From: Parabacteroides hominis
Lineage (GTDB): Bacteria > Bacteroidota > Bacteroidia > Bacteroidales > Tannerellaceae
Direction: 5' to 3'
DNA: 64,000 bases
Assembly: GCF_014287585.1 (NCBI RefSeq)
Contig: NZ_JACOOJ010000003.1
Coordinates: forward strand, 141,955 to 205,954
This document shows, piece after piece, positions 34,448 through 42,142 of this stretch. Below the pieces are notes generated by a model, which saw nothing but the letters and a program-made list of their open reading frames with translations, was not told the DNA's origin and made no database searches. Both the position numbers and the translations under genes were made by a program. Within the stretch, counting starts at the first letter, position 1. Every line of letters begins with the position of its first letter.

Positions 34448-37400
34448 ATGAGAAAACCTCTGCTTAAAACATTGCTTTGCCTTTCGCTATTGGCTCCTTT
34501 TACGGGGAGTGCCCAGGATATAAACGTGCTTGAATCCGGCTTTGTGAATCCGGCTGAAAAGGTACAAACTTCCGTCTATTGGTATTGGATCTCCGGGAAT
34601 ATCTCGGAAGAAGGCGTGAAGAAGGATCTGTATTCGATGAAAGAAGCCGGGATCAACCGGGCTTTTATCGGGAATATCGGGTTGGAAGGGATTCATACGC
34701 CTTATAAGACCGTGCCGTTTGGCAGTGGGGAATGGTGGAAGATACTGCACACAGCCCTTAAGACAGCAACGGAGTTGGGAATAGAGATCGGTATCTTTAA
34801 TTCTCCCGGATGGAGCCAGTCGGGCGGGCCGTGGGTGAAACCGGAACAGGCGATGCGTTATCTGGCGTCGGTAAAGGCGGAAGTCAGCGGAGGCAAACAG
34901 GTCGAGGTGATTTTGGCGAAGCCGGATAAGGACTTTCAGGATGTAAAGGTGATCGCTTTTCCCTCTGTCGAAAAGAATGTGACCCGGTTGTCGGCTGCAA
35001 ATACCAAAGTGACATCTGCTATGTCTTTGCAAAATCTGAACCGCTTGATTGATGGGGATAAGGAGACAGTAATGCTTTTTACGGAAAAGAGCGAAAAGCC
35101 GGTGGCGATCGATTTCAAGGCGGACGAACCGTTTACTTTACGCAGTTTGCAAATCTTCCCCGCCCGTCAGCCGATTCAAACCAATGCACGCTTATTGGTG
35201 AAAGAGAACGGGGACTACAGGATGCTGTCCGAGTTTAAGATCGACCGTTTCAATGCGAATTTGAATGTCGGCTTTGATCCGTATGCTCCGGTCGTTATCT
35301 CCGTCCCGGCAACGACGGCAAGTGAGTTCCGGCTGGAACTGGCAAACACGGCTTCCGGTACGGGATTGGGAGAGGTGGAATTCTCTTCCCTTCCTGCTGT
35401 GGAACGTTATCCCGAAAAGACATTAGCCAAGATGTTTCAGACTCCGCTTCCTTATTGGCATGAATACCAATGGCCGGTACAACCGGAAACGGGTGATCCC
35501 TCTATGGTGATCGATCCGGGGGAAGTATTGGATATTTCTGCTTTCTTGCAAGGAGACCGCCTTGTCTGGAATGCTCCGGCGGTAGAATGGACGATCCTGC
35601 GTACCGGTATGCTCCCGACAGGCGTGACAAACAGCCCGGCCGATCCCGAAGCGACCGGGCTGGAGATAGATAAGATGAGCCGCAAGCATGTGGAGGCGCA
35701 CTTCGAGGCTTTCATGGGCGAAATATACCGTCGTATTCCGGCAGAAGACCGTGCCTGCTGGAAAGTAGTCGTGCAAGACAGCTACGAGACAGGCGGACAG
35801 AACTTTACCGACGATTTCTTGTCGGAATTCCAGACGCGTTACGGCTATGATCCGTTACCGTTCCTTCCCGTCTATGAAGGATATGTGGTCAAGAGCGAGG
35901 ATCAGTCCGACCGTTTCCTTTGGGATCTGCGCCGTCTGATTGCGGATAAGGTTGCATACGACTATGTCGGTGGCTTACGGGATGTTTGTCATAAATACGG
36001 CTTGACGACCTGGTTGGAAAACTACGGACATTGGGGGTTCCCCGGTGAGTTCCTGCAATACGGCGGACAGTCGGACGAGATAGGAGGCGAGTTCTGGAGC
36101 TTTGGCGATTTGGGGAATATCGAGAACCGTGCCGCCTCTTCCTGCGGACATATTTATGGAAAGCGGAAGATTTCGGCCGAATCTTTCACCAGTGGCGGGA
36201 CGCCTTTCAGTTGCTATCCTGCCATGATGAAACAGCGTGGCGACCGTTTCTTTACGGAAGGAATCAATAATACGTTGTTGCATGTCTATATCTCGCAACC
36301 TTCGGAAGAACGGGAGCCGGGGATGAACGCTTGGTTCAGCAGCGAGTTCAACCGGTTGAACACCTGGTATCCGCAGATGGATTTGTTTACATCCTATCTG
36401 AAACGTGTCAACTACATGTTGCAACAAGGTTTGAATATTGCCGATGTCGCTTATTTCATCGGCGAAGATGCCCCCAAGATGACCGGTATCGTAGAACCGG
36501 AACTGCCGAAAGGCTACCAGTTCGACTATATCAATGCCGAGGTGATCGAACGCGACCTCTTTGTCAAAGACGGTTTGTTGACGTTGCCTCACGGCACGCA
36601 ATACCGGATACTGGTACTCCCGAAGCTCGAAACCATGCGCCCCGAACTGCTTGCCAAGATCGGGAAACTGATCGAAGACGGGGCAGTTGTCTTAGGGCCT
36701 GCTCCGAAACGTTCGCCGAGTGGCGAATCTTTCCCGACGGCCGACAGGCAGGTTAAGAGGTTGGCAGACGAATTATGGTCCGGCCTGGACGGGCGGAACG
36801 TGAAGGCTGTCAAAAGGGGGAAAGGCGAATTGTTGTTTGGCATGACAATGGAAGAGGCCTTGAAGCATATCGGTTGCGTACCGGACTGCGGATTGCCGGC
36901 GGATGCTCCGGTTCTCTACGGACACCGTTCTGCCGGGGATGCCGAGATCTATTTTGTCTCCAACCAGGAAGACGAGACGATCGAGATCAGTCCGGAATTT
37001 CGTGTCCGTTCAAGGCAACCGGAGTTGTGGGATGCGACAACCGGTCGTATTCGTACGCTCCTGGCTTATGAAGAGACAGCTGCGGGGACAGTCGTTCCTT
37101 TGAAGTTGTATCCTTATGAAAGTGCTTTTGTCGTGTTCCGCCGACCAGCCGTAAAGGTTGCGGGAACGGGATTGCAACTGAACTACCCGGTTCCGCAGAC
37201 GCTTGTTCGCCTGGATGCCCCCTGGAAAGTATCCTTTGAGAAAAAGAGAAGAGGCCCGGCAAGCCAGACCTTTGCCTGCTTGGAAGATATCAGCAAGAAC
37301 GAGAACCCCGATATCCGCTATTACTCCGGTACGATTTGGTATGAAACGGAATTTGAGTTGAAAAAGAAACCGGAGGGTGAATTGTATCTGAATCTGAACG

Positions 37401-37675
37401 ATGTCGGTGTAATGGCAAAAGTGAAGATCAACGGCCGGTATGCCGGGGGTGTCTGGACGCCTCCCTACCGGGTAAATGTCACGGATTGGGTTCGGAAAGG
37501 GAAGAATAAAGTCGAAATAGAGGTCGTTACCACTTGGATGAACCGTTTGATCGGCGATAGCAGTTTGCCGGAGTCCGAACGGAAAACCTGGACACCCTGC
37601 AATAGCTGGAAACCTACCGATACGTTGCAGAAATCCGGCCTGATCGGTCCCGTTTGTATAGAAAGTGTGAATTGA
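34448..37675 (+). CDS. GH106-like glycoside hydrolase (alpha-L-rhamnosidase family)
   Basis: The ATG at 34448 opens a signal peptide (MRKPLLKTLLCLSLLAPFTG); the frame is open 48 codons further but without a signal. The 1075-residue protein begins with the family signature VYWYWISGNISEEGVKKDLY and MKEAGINRAFIGNIG, then GIFNSPGWSQSGGPW. The central (beta/alpha)8 barrel has acidic motifs such as VQDSYETGGQNFTDDF and EFWSFGD. The C-terminal part has jelly-roll domains (GTIWYETEFELKKK). GH106 enzymes remove L-rhamnose from pectin or arabinogalactan side chains. It is divergent from GHL10, with no SusCD pair, so it may be a lone surface or periplasmic enzyme. Confidence 0.85.
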   Translation: MRKPLLKTLLCLSLLAPFTGSAQDINVLESGFVNPAEKVQTSVYWYWISGNISEEGVKKDLYSMKEAGINRAFIGNIGLEGIHTPYKTVPFGSGEWWKILHTALKTATELGIEIGIFNSPGWSQSGGPWVKPEQAMRYLASVKAEVSGGKQVEVILAKPDKDFQDVKVIAFPSVEKNVTRLSAANTKVTSAMSLQNLNRLIDGDKETVMLFTEKSEKPVAIDFKADEPFTLRSLQIFPARQPIQTNARLLVKENGDYRMLSEFKIDRFNANLNVGFDPYAPVVISVPATTASEFRLELANTASGTGLGEVEFSSLPAVERYPEKTLAKMFQTPLPYWHEYQWPVQPETGDPSMVIDPGEVLDISAFLQGDRLVWNAPAVEWTILRTGMLPTGVTNSPADPEATGLEIDKMSRKHVEAHFEAFMGEIYRRIPAEDRACWKVVVQDSYETGGQNFTDDFLSEFQTRYGYDPLPFLPVYEGYVVKSEDQSDRFLWDLRRLIADKVAYDYVGGLRDVCHKYGLTTWLENYGHWGFPGEFLQYGGQSDEIGGEFWSFGDLGNIENRAASSCGHIYGKRKISAESFTSGGTPFSCYPAMMKQRGDRFFTEGINNTLLHVYISQPSEEREPGMNAWFSSEFNRLNTWYPQMDLFTSYLKRVNYMLQQGLNIADVAYFIGEDAPKMTGIVEPELPKGYQFDYINAEVIERDLFVKDGLLTLPHGTQYRILVLPKLETMRPELLAKIGKLIEDGAVVLGPAPKRSPSGESFPTADRQVKRLADELWSGLDGRNVKAVKRGKGELLFGMTMEEALKHIGCVPDCGLPADAPVLYGHRSAGDAEIYFVSNQEDETIEISPEFRVRSRQPELWDATTGRIRTLLAYEETAAGTVVPLKLYPYESAFVVFRRPAVKVAGTGLQLNYPVPQTLVRLDAPWKVSFEKKRRGPASQTFACLEDISKNENPDIRYYSGTIWYETEFELKKKPEGELYLNLNDVGVMAKVKINGRYAGGVWTPPYRVNVTDWVRKGKNKVEIEVVTTWMNRLIGDSSLPESERKTWTPCNSWKPTDTLQKSGLIGPVCIESVN

Positions 37676-37706
37676 TTGTTTCCGAATGTGAATGTCAGTC
37701 GTTTAC

Positions 37707-37737
37707 TTGGCAAAACGGCAATCCTTTTTTACCTTTG
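37707..37737 (+). promoter_or_regulatory. Promoter for uvrA
   Basis: TTG at 37707-37709, a 20-nt spacer, TACCTTTG at 37730-37737; start codon 73 nt downstream with a hairpin in the leader. Confidence 0.7.
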
Positions 37738-37751
37738 CGTTGTTTATATTG

Positions 37752-37783
37752 GGCACGGGTCACATGTATGTGTGATCCGTGCC
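37752..37783 (+). promoter_or_regulatory. Stable hairpin in the uvrA leader
   Basis: GGCACGGGTCACA, a 6-nt loop (TGTATG) and TGTGATCCGTGCC form 13 pairs including one G-T wobble. It ends 27 nt before the uvrA ATG. No T-run follows, so it is not a simple terminator; it may set mRNA stability or translation. Confidence 0.65.
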
Positions 37784-37810
37784 TATATGTCAGGCTGATA
37801 AATCATCATT

Positions 37811-40600
37811 ATGTCCGAAAACAATTCTATATTCATCAAGGGAGCTCGAATCAATAACCTGAAAAATATCGATGTCGAGATTCCCAGAGATAAACTGGTC
37901 GTTATAACCGGCCTTTCCGGTAGTGGAAAATCATCATTGGCATTTGATACGTTGTATGCGGAAGGGCAGCGCCGCTATGTGGAGAGCCTTTCAGCCTATG
38001 CCCGCCAGTTCCTGGGGCGTATGAGTAAGCCGGAGTGCGACTATATCAAAGGTATTCCCCCTGCCATCGCCATCGAACAAAAGGTGAACACCCGCAACCC
38101 GCGCTCGACGGTGGGAACCTCTACGGAGATATACGAATACCTTCGGCTTCTGTATGCCCGTATCGGGAAAACCATCTCTCCTGTGTCCGGGACGGAAGTG
38201 AAGAAGCACCAGGTAAGCGATATCGTGAAAGAGGTCTTAGGCTATCCTGCCGGAACGCGCTTTGCCGTATATGCTCCTGTCGTCCTGCCGGATGGGCGTG
38301 GCATAAAAGAGCAATTGGAAATCTTGCAAAAAGAAGGGTACACCCGTTTGTCCATTGACGAGACTGTTTACCGTATCGGTGAAGTATTAGCGGATGACGC
38401 ATTGCTTTCCTCCCCGGTGATCGAACTGTTGATAGACCGCCTGGTCGTATCGGATGACAAGACATTGAAAAGCCGTCTTGCCGACTCTGCCGAAACGGCT
38501 TTCTTCGAAGGGCACGATACCTGTATCATCCGGATCTACACACCCGAAGGGACGGTTGTAAAAGAATATTCCAAGAAATTCGAAGCCGATGGCATGGTGT
38601 TCGAGGAGCCGACCGATATGATGTTCAGCTTCAACAACCCGTTAGGCGCCTGCCCGACTTGCGAAGGTTTCGGGAAGGTGCTCGGTATCGATGAAAATCT
38701 GGTCGTGCCGGATAAAAGCCTGTCCGTTTTCCAGGGTGCGGTAGTCTGCTGGAAAGGCGAGGTGATGGGAGAGTGGCTGAAAGAGTTTATCGTGAAGAGC
38801 GAGAAATACGACTTCCCGATCCACCGTCCCTATTACGACCTGACGCAAAAGGAGAAGGACTTGCTTTGGCATGGCGCCCGCGGACTGCACGGCATCGACG
38901 ACTTTTTTAAGTTTGTGGAAGAGAACCTTTATAAGATACAGTACCGTGTGATGTTGGCACGCTATCGCGGGAAGACCGTTTGCCCGACCTGCAAAGGTTC
39001 CCGTCTGCGTCCCGAAGCCCTGTATGTAAAGGTGGGAGGGAAAGATATCGCGGAACTGGTCACCCTTCCGATCACGGAAGCAAAAGCCTTTTTCGATCAC
39101 CTTCGGCTCGACGAGAACGAGGCCTCTATCGCCAAACGTTTGCTGACGGAGATTACCAACCGCCTGCAATTCCTGTTGGATGTGGGGTTGGGTTACCTGA
39201 CGCTCGACCGTCTGTCTGCCTCCCTTTCCGGGGGGGAAAGCCAGCGTATCAATTTGGCGACCTCTTTGGGGAGTAGCCTGGTCGGGTCCCTTTATATATT
39301 GGACGAACCGAGTATCGGGCTTCATTCGCGCGATACCGATTTGCTGATCAAGGTTCTCCGGCAATTGCAGGCATTAGGCAATACGGTTGTCGTGGTGGAA
39401 CATGACGAAGAGATTATCCGTGCGGCCGATTACATTATCGATATCGGTCCGAAAGCCGGTCGCCTGGGCGGAGAAGTGGTCTATCAGGGTGATGTGGACG
39501 ATTTGAAAACCAGTAGCAACAGTTATACCGTCCGGTATTTGACAGGAGAAGACCAGATAGAAGTACCCCTTTATCGCCGTCCCTGGAATAATTATATCGA
39601 GGTGAAAGGCGCCCGCAAAAACAACCTGAAAGGTATCGATGTGAAGTTTCCCCTGAACGTGATGACAGTCGTAACAGGTGTCAGCGGTTCGGGTAAAAGC
39701 TCGCTTGTGCGTGATATTTTCTACGAAGGGGTCAAGCATTATTTAGACGAGGCCGCCCGTCTGATGGTAGACTGTTCCGGCTTGGAAGGCGATATGCACA
39801 TGATCAAAAGCATCGAGTTTGTCGACCAGAATTCCATCGGCAAGAGTTCCCGTTCCAACCCCGTGACCTATATCGGAGCTTACGACGAAATCCGTAAGCT
39901 TTACGGCGAACAGCCCCTTGCCAAGCAGATGGGCTATTCGGCAGCCTATTTCTCCTTTAATAAGGAAGGCGGACGATGTGAAGAATGTAAAGGAGAAGGA
40001 AAGATCACGGTCGAGATGCAGTTCATGGCCGATATCACCCTCGAATGCGAAACCTGCCACGGCAAGCGTTTCAAACAGGATGTGCTCGATGTCGAATATC
40101 ACGGCGCGAGCATCTACGATATGCTGGAAATGACCGTGAACCAGGCGATCGAGTTCTTCGAACAGTATCCGGGGTCACAGGAAAAGAAGATTGTCAAAAA
40201 ATTGAAACCTCTTCAGGATGTCGGGCTGGGTTACATCAAGCTCGGCCAGACTTCGTCTACTTTGTCCGGTGGTGAAAACCAGCGTGTGAAACTTGCTTAC
40301 TATCTTGGCCAGGAGAAGCAGGAACCGACGCTTTTTGTCTTTGACGAGCCGACGACCGGTCTGCATTTCCATGACATCAAGACTTTGTTGAAAGCCTTCA
40401 ACGCCCTGATCGAGAAAGGACATACGGTCGTTATCATCGAGCATAACATGGATGTGATCAAATGTGCCGACCATCTGATCGATCTCGGCCCCGAAGGAGG
40501 GAATGCCGGAGGAAACCTGGTCTGTACCGGAACGCCGGAAGAGGTGGCGATGTGCGAGGCGTCCTATACGGGAAAGTATTTGAAGGATAAACTCAGATAA
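37811..40600 (+). CDS. uvrA: UvrA-family excinuclease ABC subunit A (zinc-module variant)
   Basis: A 929-residue twin-ABC ATPase of nucleotide-excision repair. Walker [10 protein letters not shown] (about 34-42) and [12 protein letters not shown] signatures: [12 protein letters not shown] and [12 protein letters not shown]. Walker [11 protein letters not shown] and [10 protein letters not shown]. The C-terminal zinc hook is complete (CEEC...CETC). The first zinc module is not: only CPTC at 281-284 is present, and where other UvrA proteins carry the preceding CxxC the sequence reads [16 protein letters not shown]. An extra CPTC lies in the insertion domain. The protein may be a second-class UvrA; whether the genome has a canonical copy elsewhere cannot be seen here. 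Confidence 0.93.
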   Translation: MSENNSIFIKGARINNLKNIDVEIPRDKLVVITGLSGSGKSSLAFDTLYAEGQRRYVESLSAYARQFLGRMSKPECDYIKGIPPAIAIEQKVNTRNPRSTVGTSTEIYEYLRLLYARIGKTISPVSGTEVKKHQVSDIVKEVLGYPAGTRFAVYAPVVLPDGRGIKEQLEILQKEGYTRLSIDETVYRIGEVLADDALLSSPVIELLIDRLVVSDDKTLKSRLADSAETAFFEGHDTCIIRIYTPEGTVVKEYSKKFEADGMVFEEPTDMMFSFNNPLGACPTCEGFGKVLGIDENLVVPDKSLSVFQGAVVCWKGEVMGEWLKEFIVKSEKYDFPIHRPYYDLTQKEKDLLWHGARGLHGIDDFFKFVEENLYKIQYRVMLARYRGKTVCPTCKGSRLRPEALYVKVGGKDIAELVTLPITEAKAFFDHLRLDENEASIAKRLLTEITNRLQFLLDVGLGYLTLDRLSASLSGGESQRINLATSLGSSLVGSLYILDEPSIGLHSRDTDLLIKVLRQLQALGNTVVVVEHDEEIIRAADYIIDIGPKAGRLGGEVVYQGDVDDLKTSSNSYTVRYLTGEDQIEVPLYRRPWNNYIEVKGARKNNLKGIDVKFPLNVMTVVTGVSGSGKSSLVRDIFYEGVKHYLDEAARLMVDCSGLEGDMHMIKSIEFVDQNSIGKSSRSNPVTYIGAYDEIRKLYGEQPLAKQMGYSAAYFSFNKEGGRCEECKGEGKITVEMQFMADITLECETCHGKRFKQDVLDVEYHGASIYDMLEMTVNQAIEFFEQYPGSQEKKIVKKLKPLQDVGLGYIKLGQTSSTLSGGENQRVKLAYYLGQEKQEPTLFVFDEPTTGLHFHDIKTLLKAFNALIEKGHTVVIIEHNMDVIKCADHLIDLGPEGGNAGGNLVCTGTPEEVAMCEASYTGKYLKDKLR

Positions 40601-40604
40601 AAAA

Positions 40605-40742
40605 GAGGAGTGTCAAAACTGCCTTGTTCCCGTGCTTGACGCGGGATCGCATAAAAGCTGGCCGTATAAATATCTGATTGATAGGGCCTGTCCTTTTGCG
40701 GCCCCGCGCCCCGCGCGGGGACAAGTACATTTTGACACCTCC
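40605..40742. repeat. Intergenic inverted-repeat element after uvrA
   Basis: The outer arms GGAGTGTCAAAA and TTTTGACACCTCC are inverted, with inner GC-rich hairpin-forming CCCCGCGCCCCGCGCGGGG. It resembles dispersed palindromic elements and may terminate uvrA transcription. Confidence 0.65.
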
Positions 40743-40778
40743 CTAAATTATGTCTAATTAGTAAGCAGGATTTTGTTT

Positions 40779-41003
40779 TTATTTTTTGCTCTTTTCCTGC
40801 TCTGCAACCTGATGAACGCGGTCGGCAACATATTCTACTTTGTCCAGCCCTGCGTCTTTCAGGTTCATCGCTTCTTCTTTTGCTTTTGAAGCGAGGTTGT
40901 GGAGGTTTGCGTGGAGGCAACGGAATTTACCGTCATCTTCCATCTTGCGGAGTACATAACCTGTGACAACTCCGACTACCATACCGATTAATAAATCTTT
41001 CAT
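40779..41003 (-). CDS. Small YtxH-like membrane-anchored protein
   Basis: A 74-residue protein with a single N-terminal helix (LLIGMVVGVVTGYVLRKM), then a charged amphipathic, likely coiled-coil tail (ASKAKEEAMNLKDAGLDKVE). This resembles YtxH-type small envelope-stress proteins, but the match is by architecture only. Monocistronic on the minus strand. Confidence 0.65.
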   Translation of the reverse strand: MKDLLIGMVVGVVTGYVLRKMEDDGKFRCLHANLHNLASKAKEEAMNLKDAGLDKVEYVADRVHQVAEQEKSKK

Positions 41004-41122
41004 ACCATTACGTTTTTAAATGATTACTACTTTAGTTTTGTTTCCTCAAAACAAGAGGTAAATCCGTATTGTTCCGGTTTTTAAAGTATTTATAAGTATT
41101 TGCGGAATTGTTTAGGTAAAAA

Positions 41123-41167
41123 TATACGGCAACCCGTTTCTTTCCGCTGAAAGAGGATTGCCGTATA
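41123..41167. terminator. Orphan two-tier hairpin
   Basis: TATACGGCAA pairs with TTGCCGTATA, and inside it TCTTTC pairs with GAAAGA around a CGCT loop. It resembles a terminator, but no gene ends here on either strand. It may end a small unannotated RNA. Confidence 0.55.
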
Positions 41168-41278
41168 AAAGTTAGGAATAAGGCCCTGGAAAGACAAAGG
41201 TAGAGGGGAGATGTTACAAAACTGTTACAGCGGGTGTACAGTCTTGTTAAAATGTTTTGCTAAAATAAAGGACTGCTA

Positions 41279-41308
41279 TTGCAGGGTCATTGAAATACTG
41301 TATTTTTG
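41279..41308 (+). promoter_or_regulatory. Promoter for pyrH
   Basis: TTG at 41279-41281, a 19-nt spacer and TATTTTTG at 41301-41308, 32 nt before the ATG. Confidence 0.72.
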
Positions 41309-41339
41309 TGGGTATAACAATCAAACGAATCAAGACAAT

Positions 41340-42050
41340 ATGGCTCAGTACAAACGTATCCTGTTGAAATTAAGCGGCGAATCGCTTATGGGAGGTAAAC
41401 AATATGGTATAGACGAAGTTCGTCTGAACGAATATGCGGCACAGATCAAGGAGATTGCCGAAATGGGTGTCCAGATCGGAATCGTGATCGGTGGCGGTAA
41501 CATTTTCCGCGGCCTGAGCGGGGCTTCCAAAGGCTTCGACCGTGTGAAAGGCGACCAGATGGGGATGCTGGCAACGGTTATCAACAGTCTGGCCTTGAGT
41601 TCCGCCCTTGTGGCTCAGGGTGTGAAAGCCAAAGTGCTTACCGCTATCCGTATGGAGCCGATCGGCGAGTTTTATAATAAATGGCGGGCGATCGAATTGC
41701 TTGAACAGGGCAATGTCGTGATCATGTCGGGCGGTACTGGCAATCCGTTCTTTACGACTGACACGGGTTCTTCCCTGCGCGGTATCGAGATCGAAGCGGA
41801 TGTGATGCTGAAGGGAACCCGCGTGGACGGTATCTATACTGCCGATCCGGAAAAAGACCCGACGGCCACCAAGTTCTCGGATATCACCTATGATGAAATC
41901 TATACGCGCGGCCTTAAGGTCATGGACCTGACGGCAACCACGATGTGTAAGGAAAACAATCTCCCGATCATTGTCTTTGACATGGACACCAACGGCAACC
42001 TGAAAAAGGTGATGAGCGGTGAAAACATCGGAACACTGGTACATAATTAA
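41340..42050 (+). CDS. pyrH: Uridylate kinase (UMP kinase)
   Basis: A 236-residue cytosolic kinase that makes UDP from UMP. Motifs: KRILLKLSGESLMGG at the start, IGIVIGGGNIFRG, VKAKVLTAIRM, and GTGNPFFTTDTGSSLRG, all standard for bacterial PyrH. The ATG at 41340 is supported by the promoter at 41301 and by the family start. PyrH is usually followed directly by frr; here five fructan genes intervene. Confidence 0.97.
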   Translation: MAQYKRILLKLSGESLMGGKQYGIDEVRLNEYAAQIKEIAEMGVQIGIVIGGGNIFRGLSGASKGFDRVKGDQMGMLATVINSLALSSALVAQGVKAKVLTAIRMEPIGEFYNKWRAIELLEQGNVVIMSGGTGNPFFTTDTGSSLRGIEIEADVMLKGTRVDGIYTADPEKDPTATKFSDITYDEIYTRGLKVMDLTATTMCKENNLPIIVFDMDTNGNLKKVMSGENIGTLVHN

Positions 42051-42142
42051 GAGAAATAATGAGCTAATTGGATATATGCCAATATGCCAATGGGGAAAAT
42101 GTAACCCATAAATCATTGTTTACGGTTCGCATCTGTCAACAT

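Larger units (their letters stand above)
41004..41339. other. Divergent intergenic region with an orphan hairpin
   Basis: A 336-nt region between the divergent small membrane gene and pyrH. It holds the pyrH promoter (41279-41308) and a strong hairpin (41123-41167) that belongs to neither transcript end. No further ORF or tRNA was seen. Confidence 0.7.

Noticed and set aside
37811..40600. ABC transporter or drug-resistance ABC-F protein
   Set aside because: The zinc hook [23 protein letters not shown] and the twin split nucleotide-binding domains are specific for UvrA.
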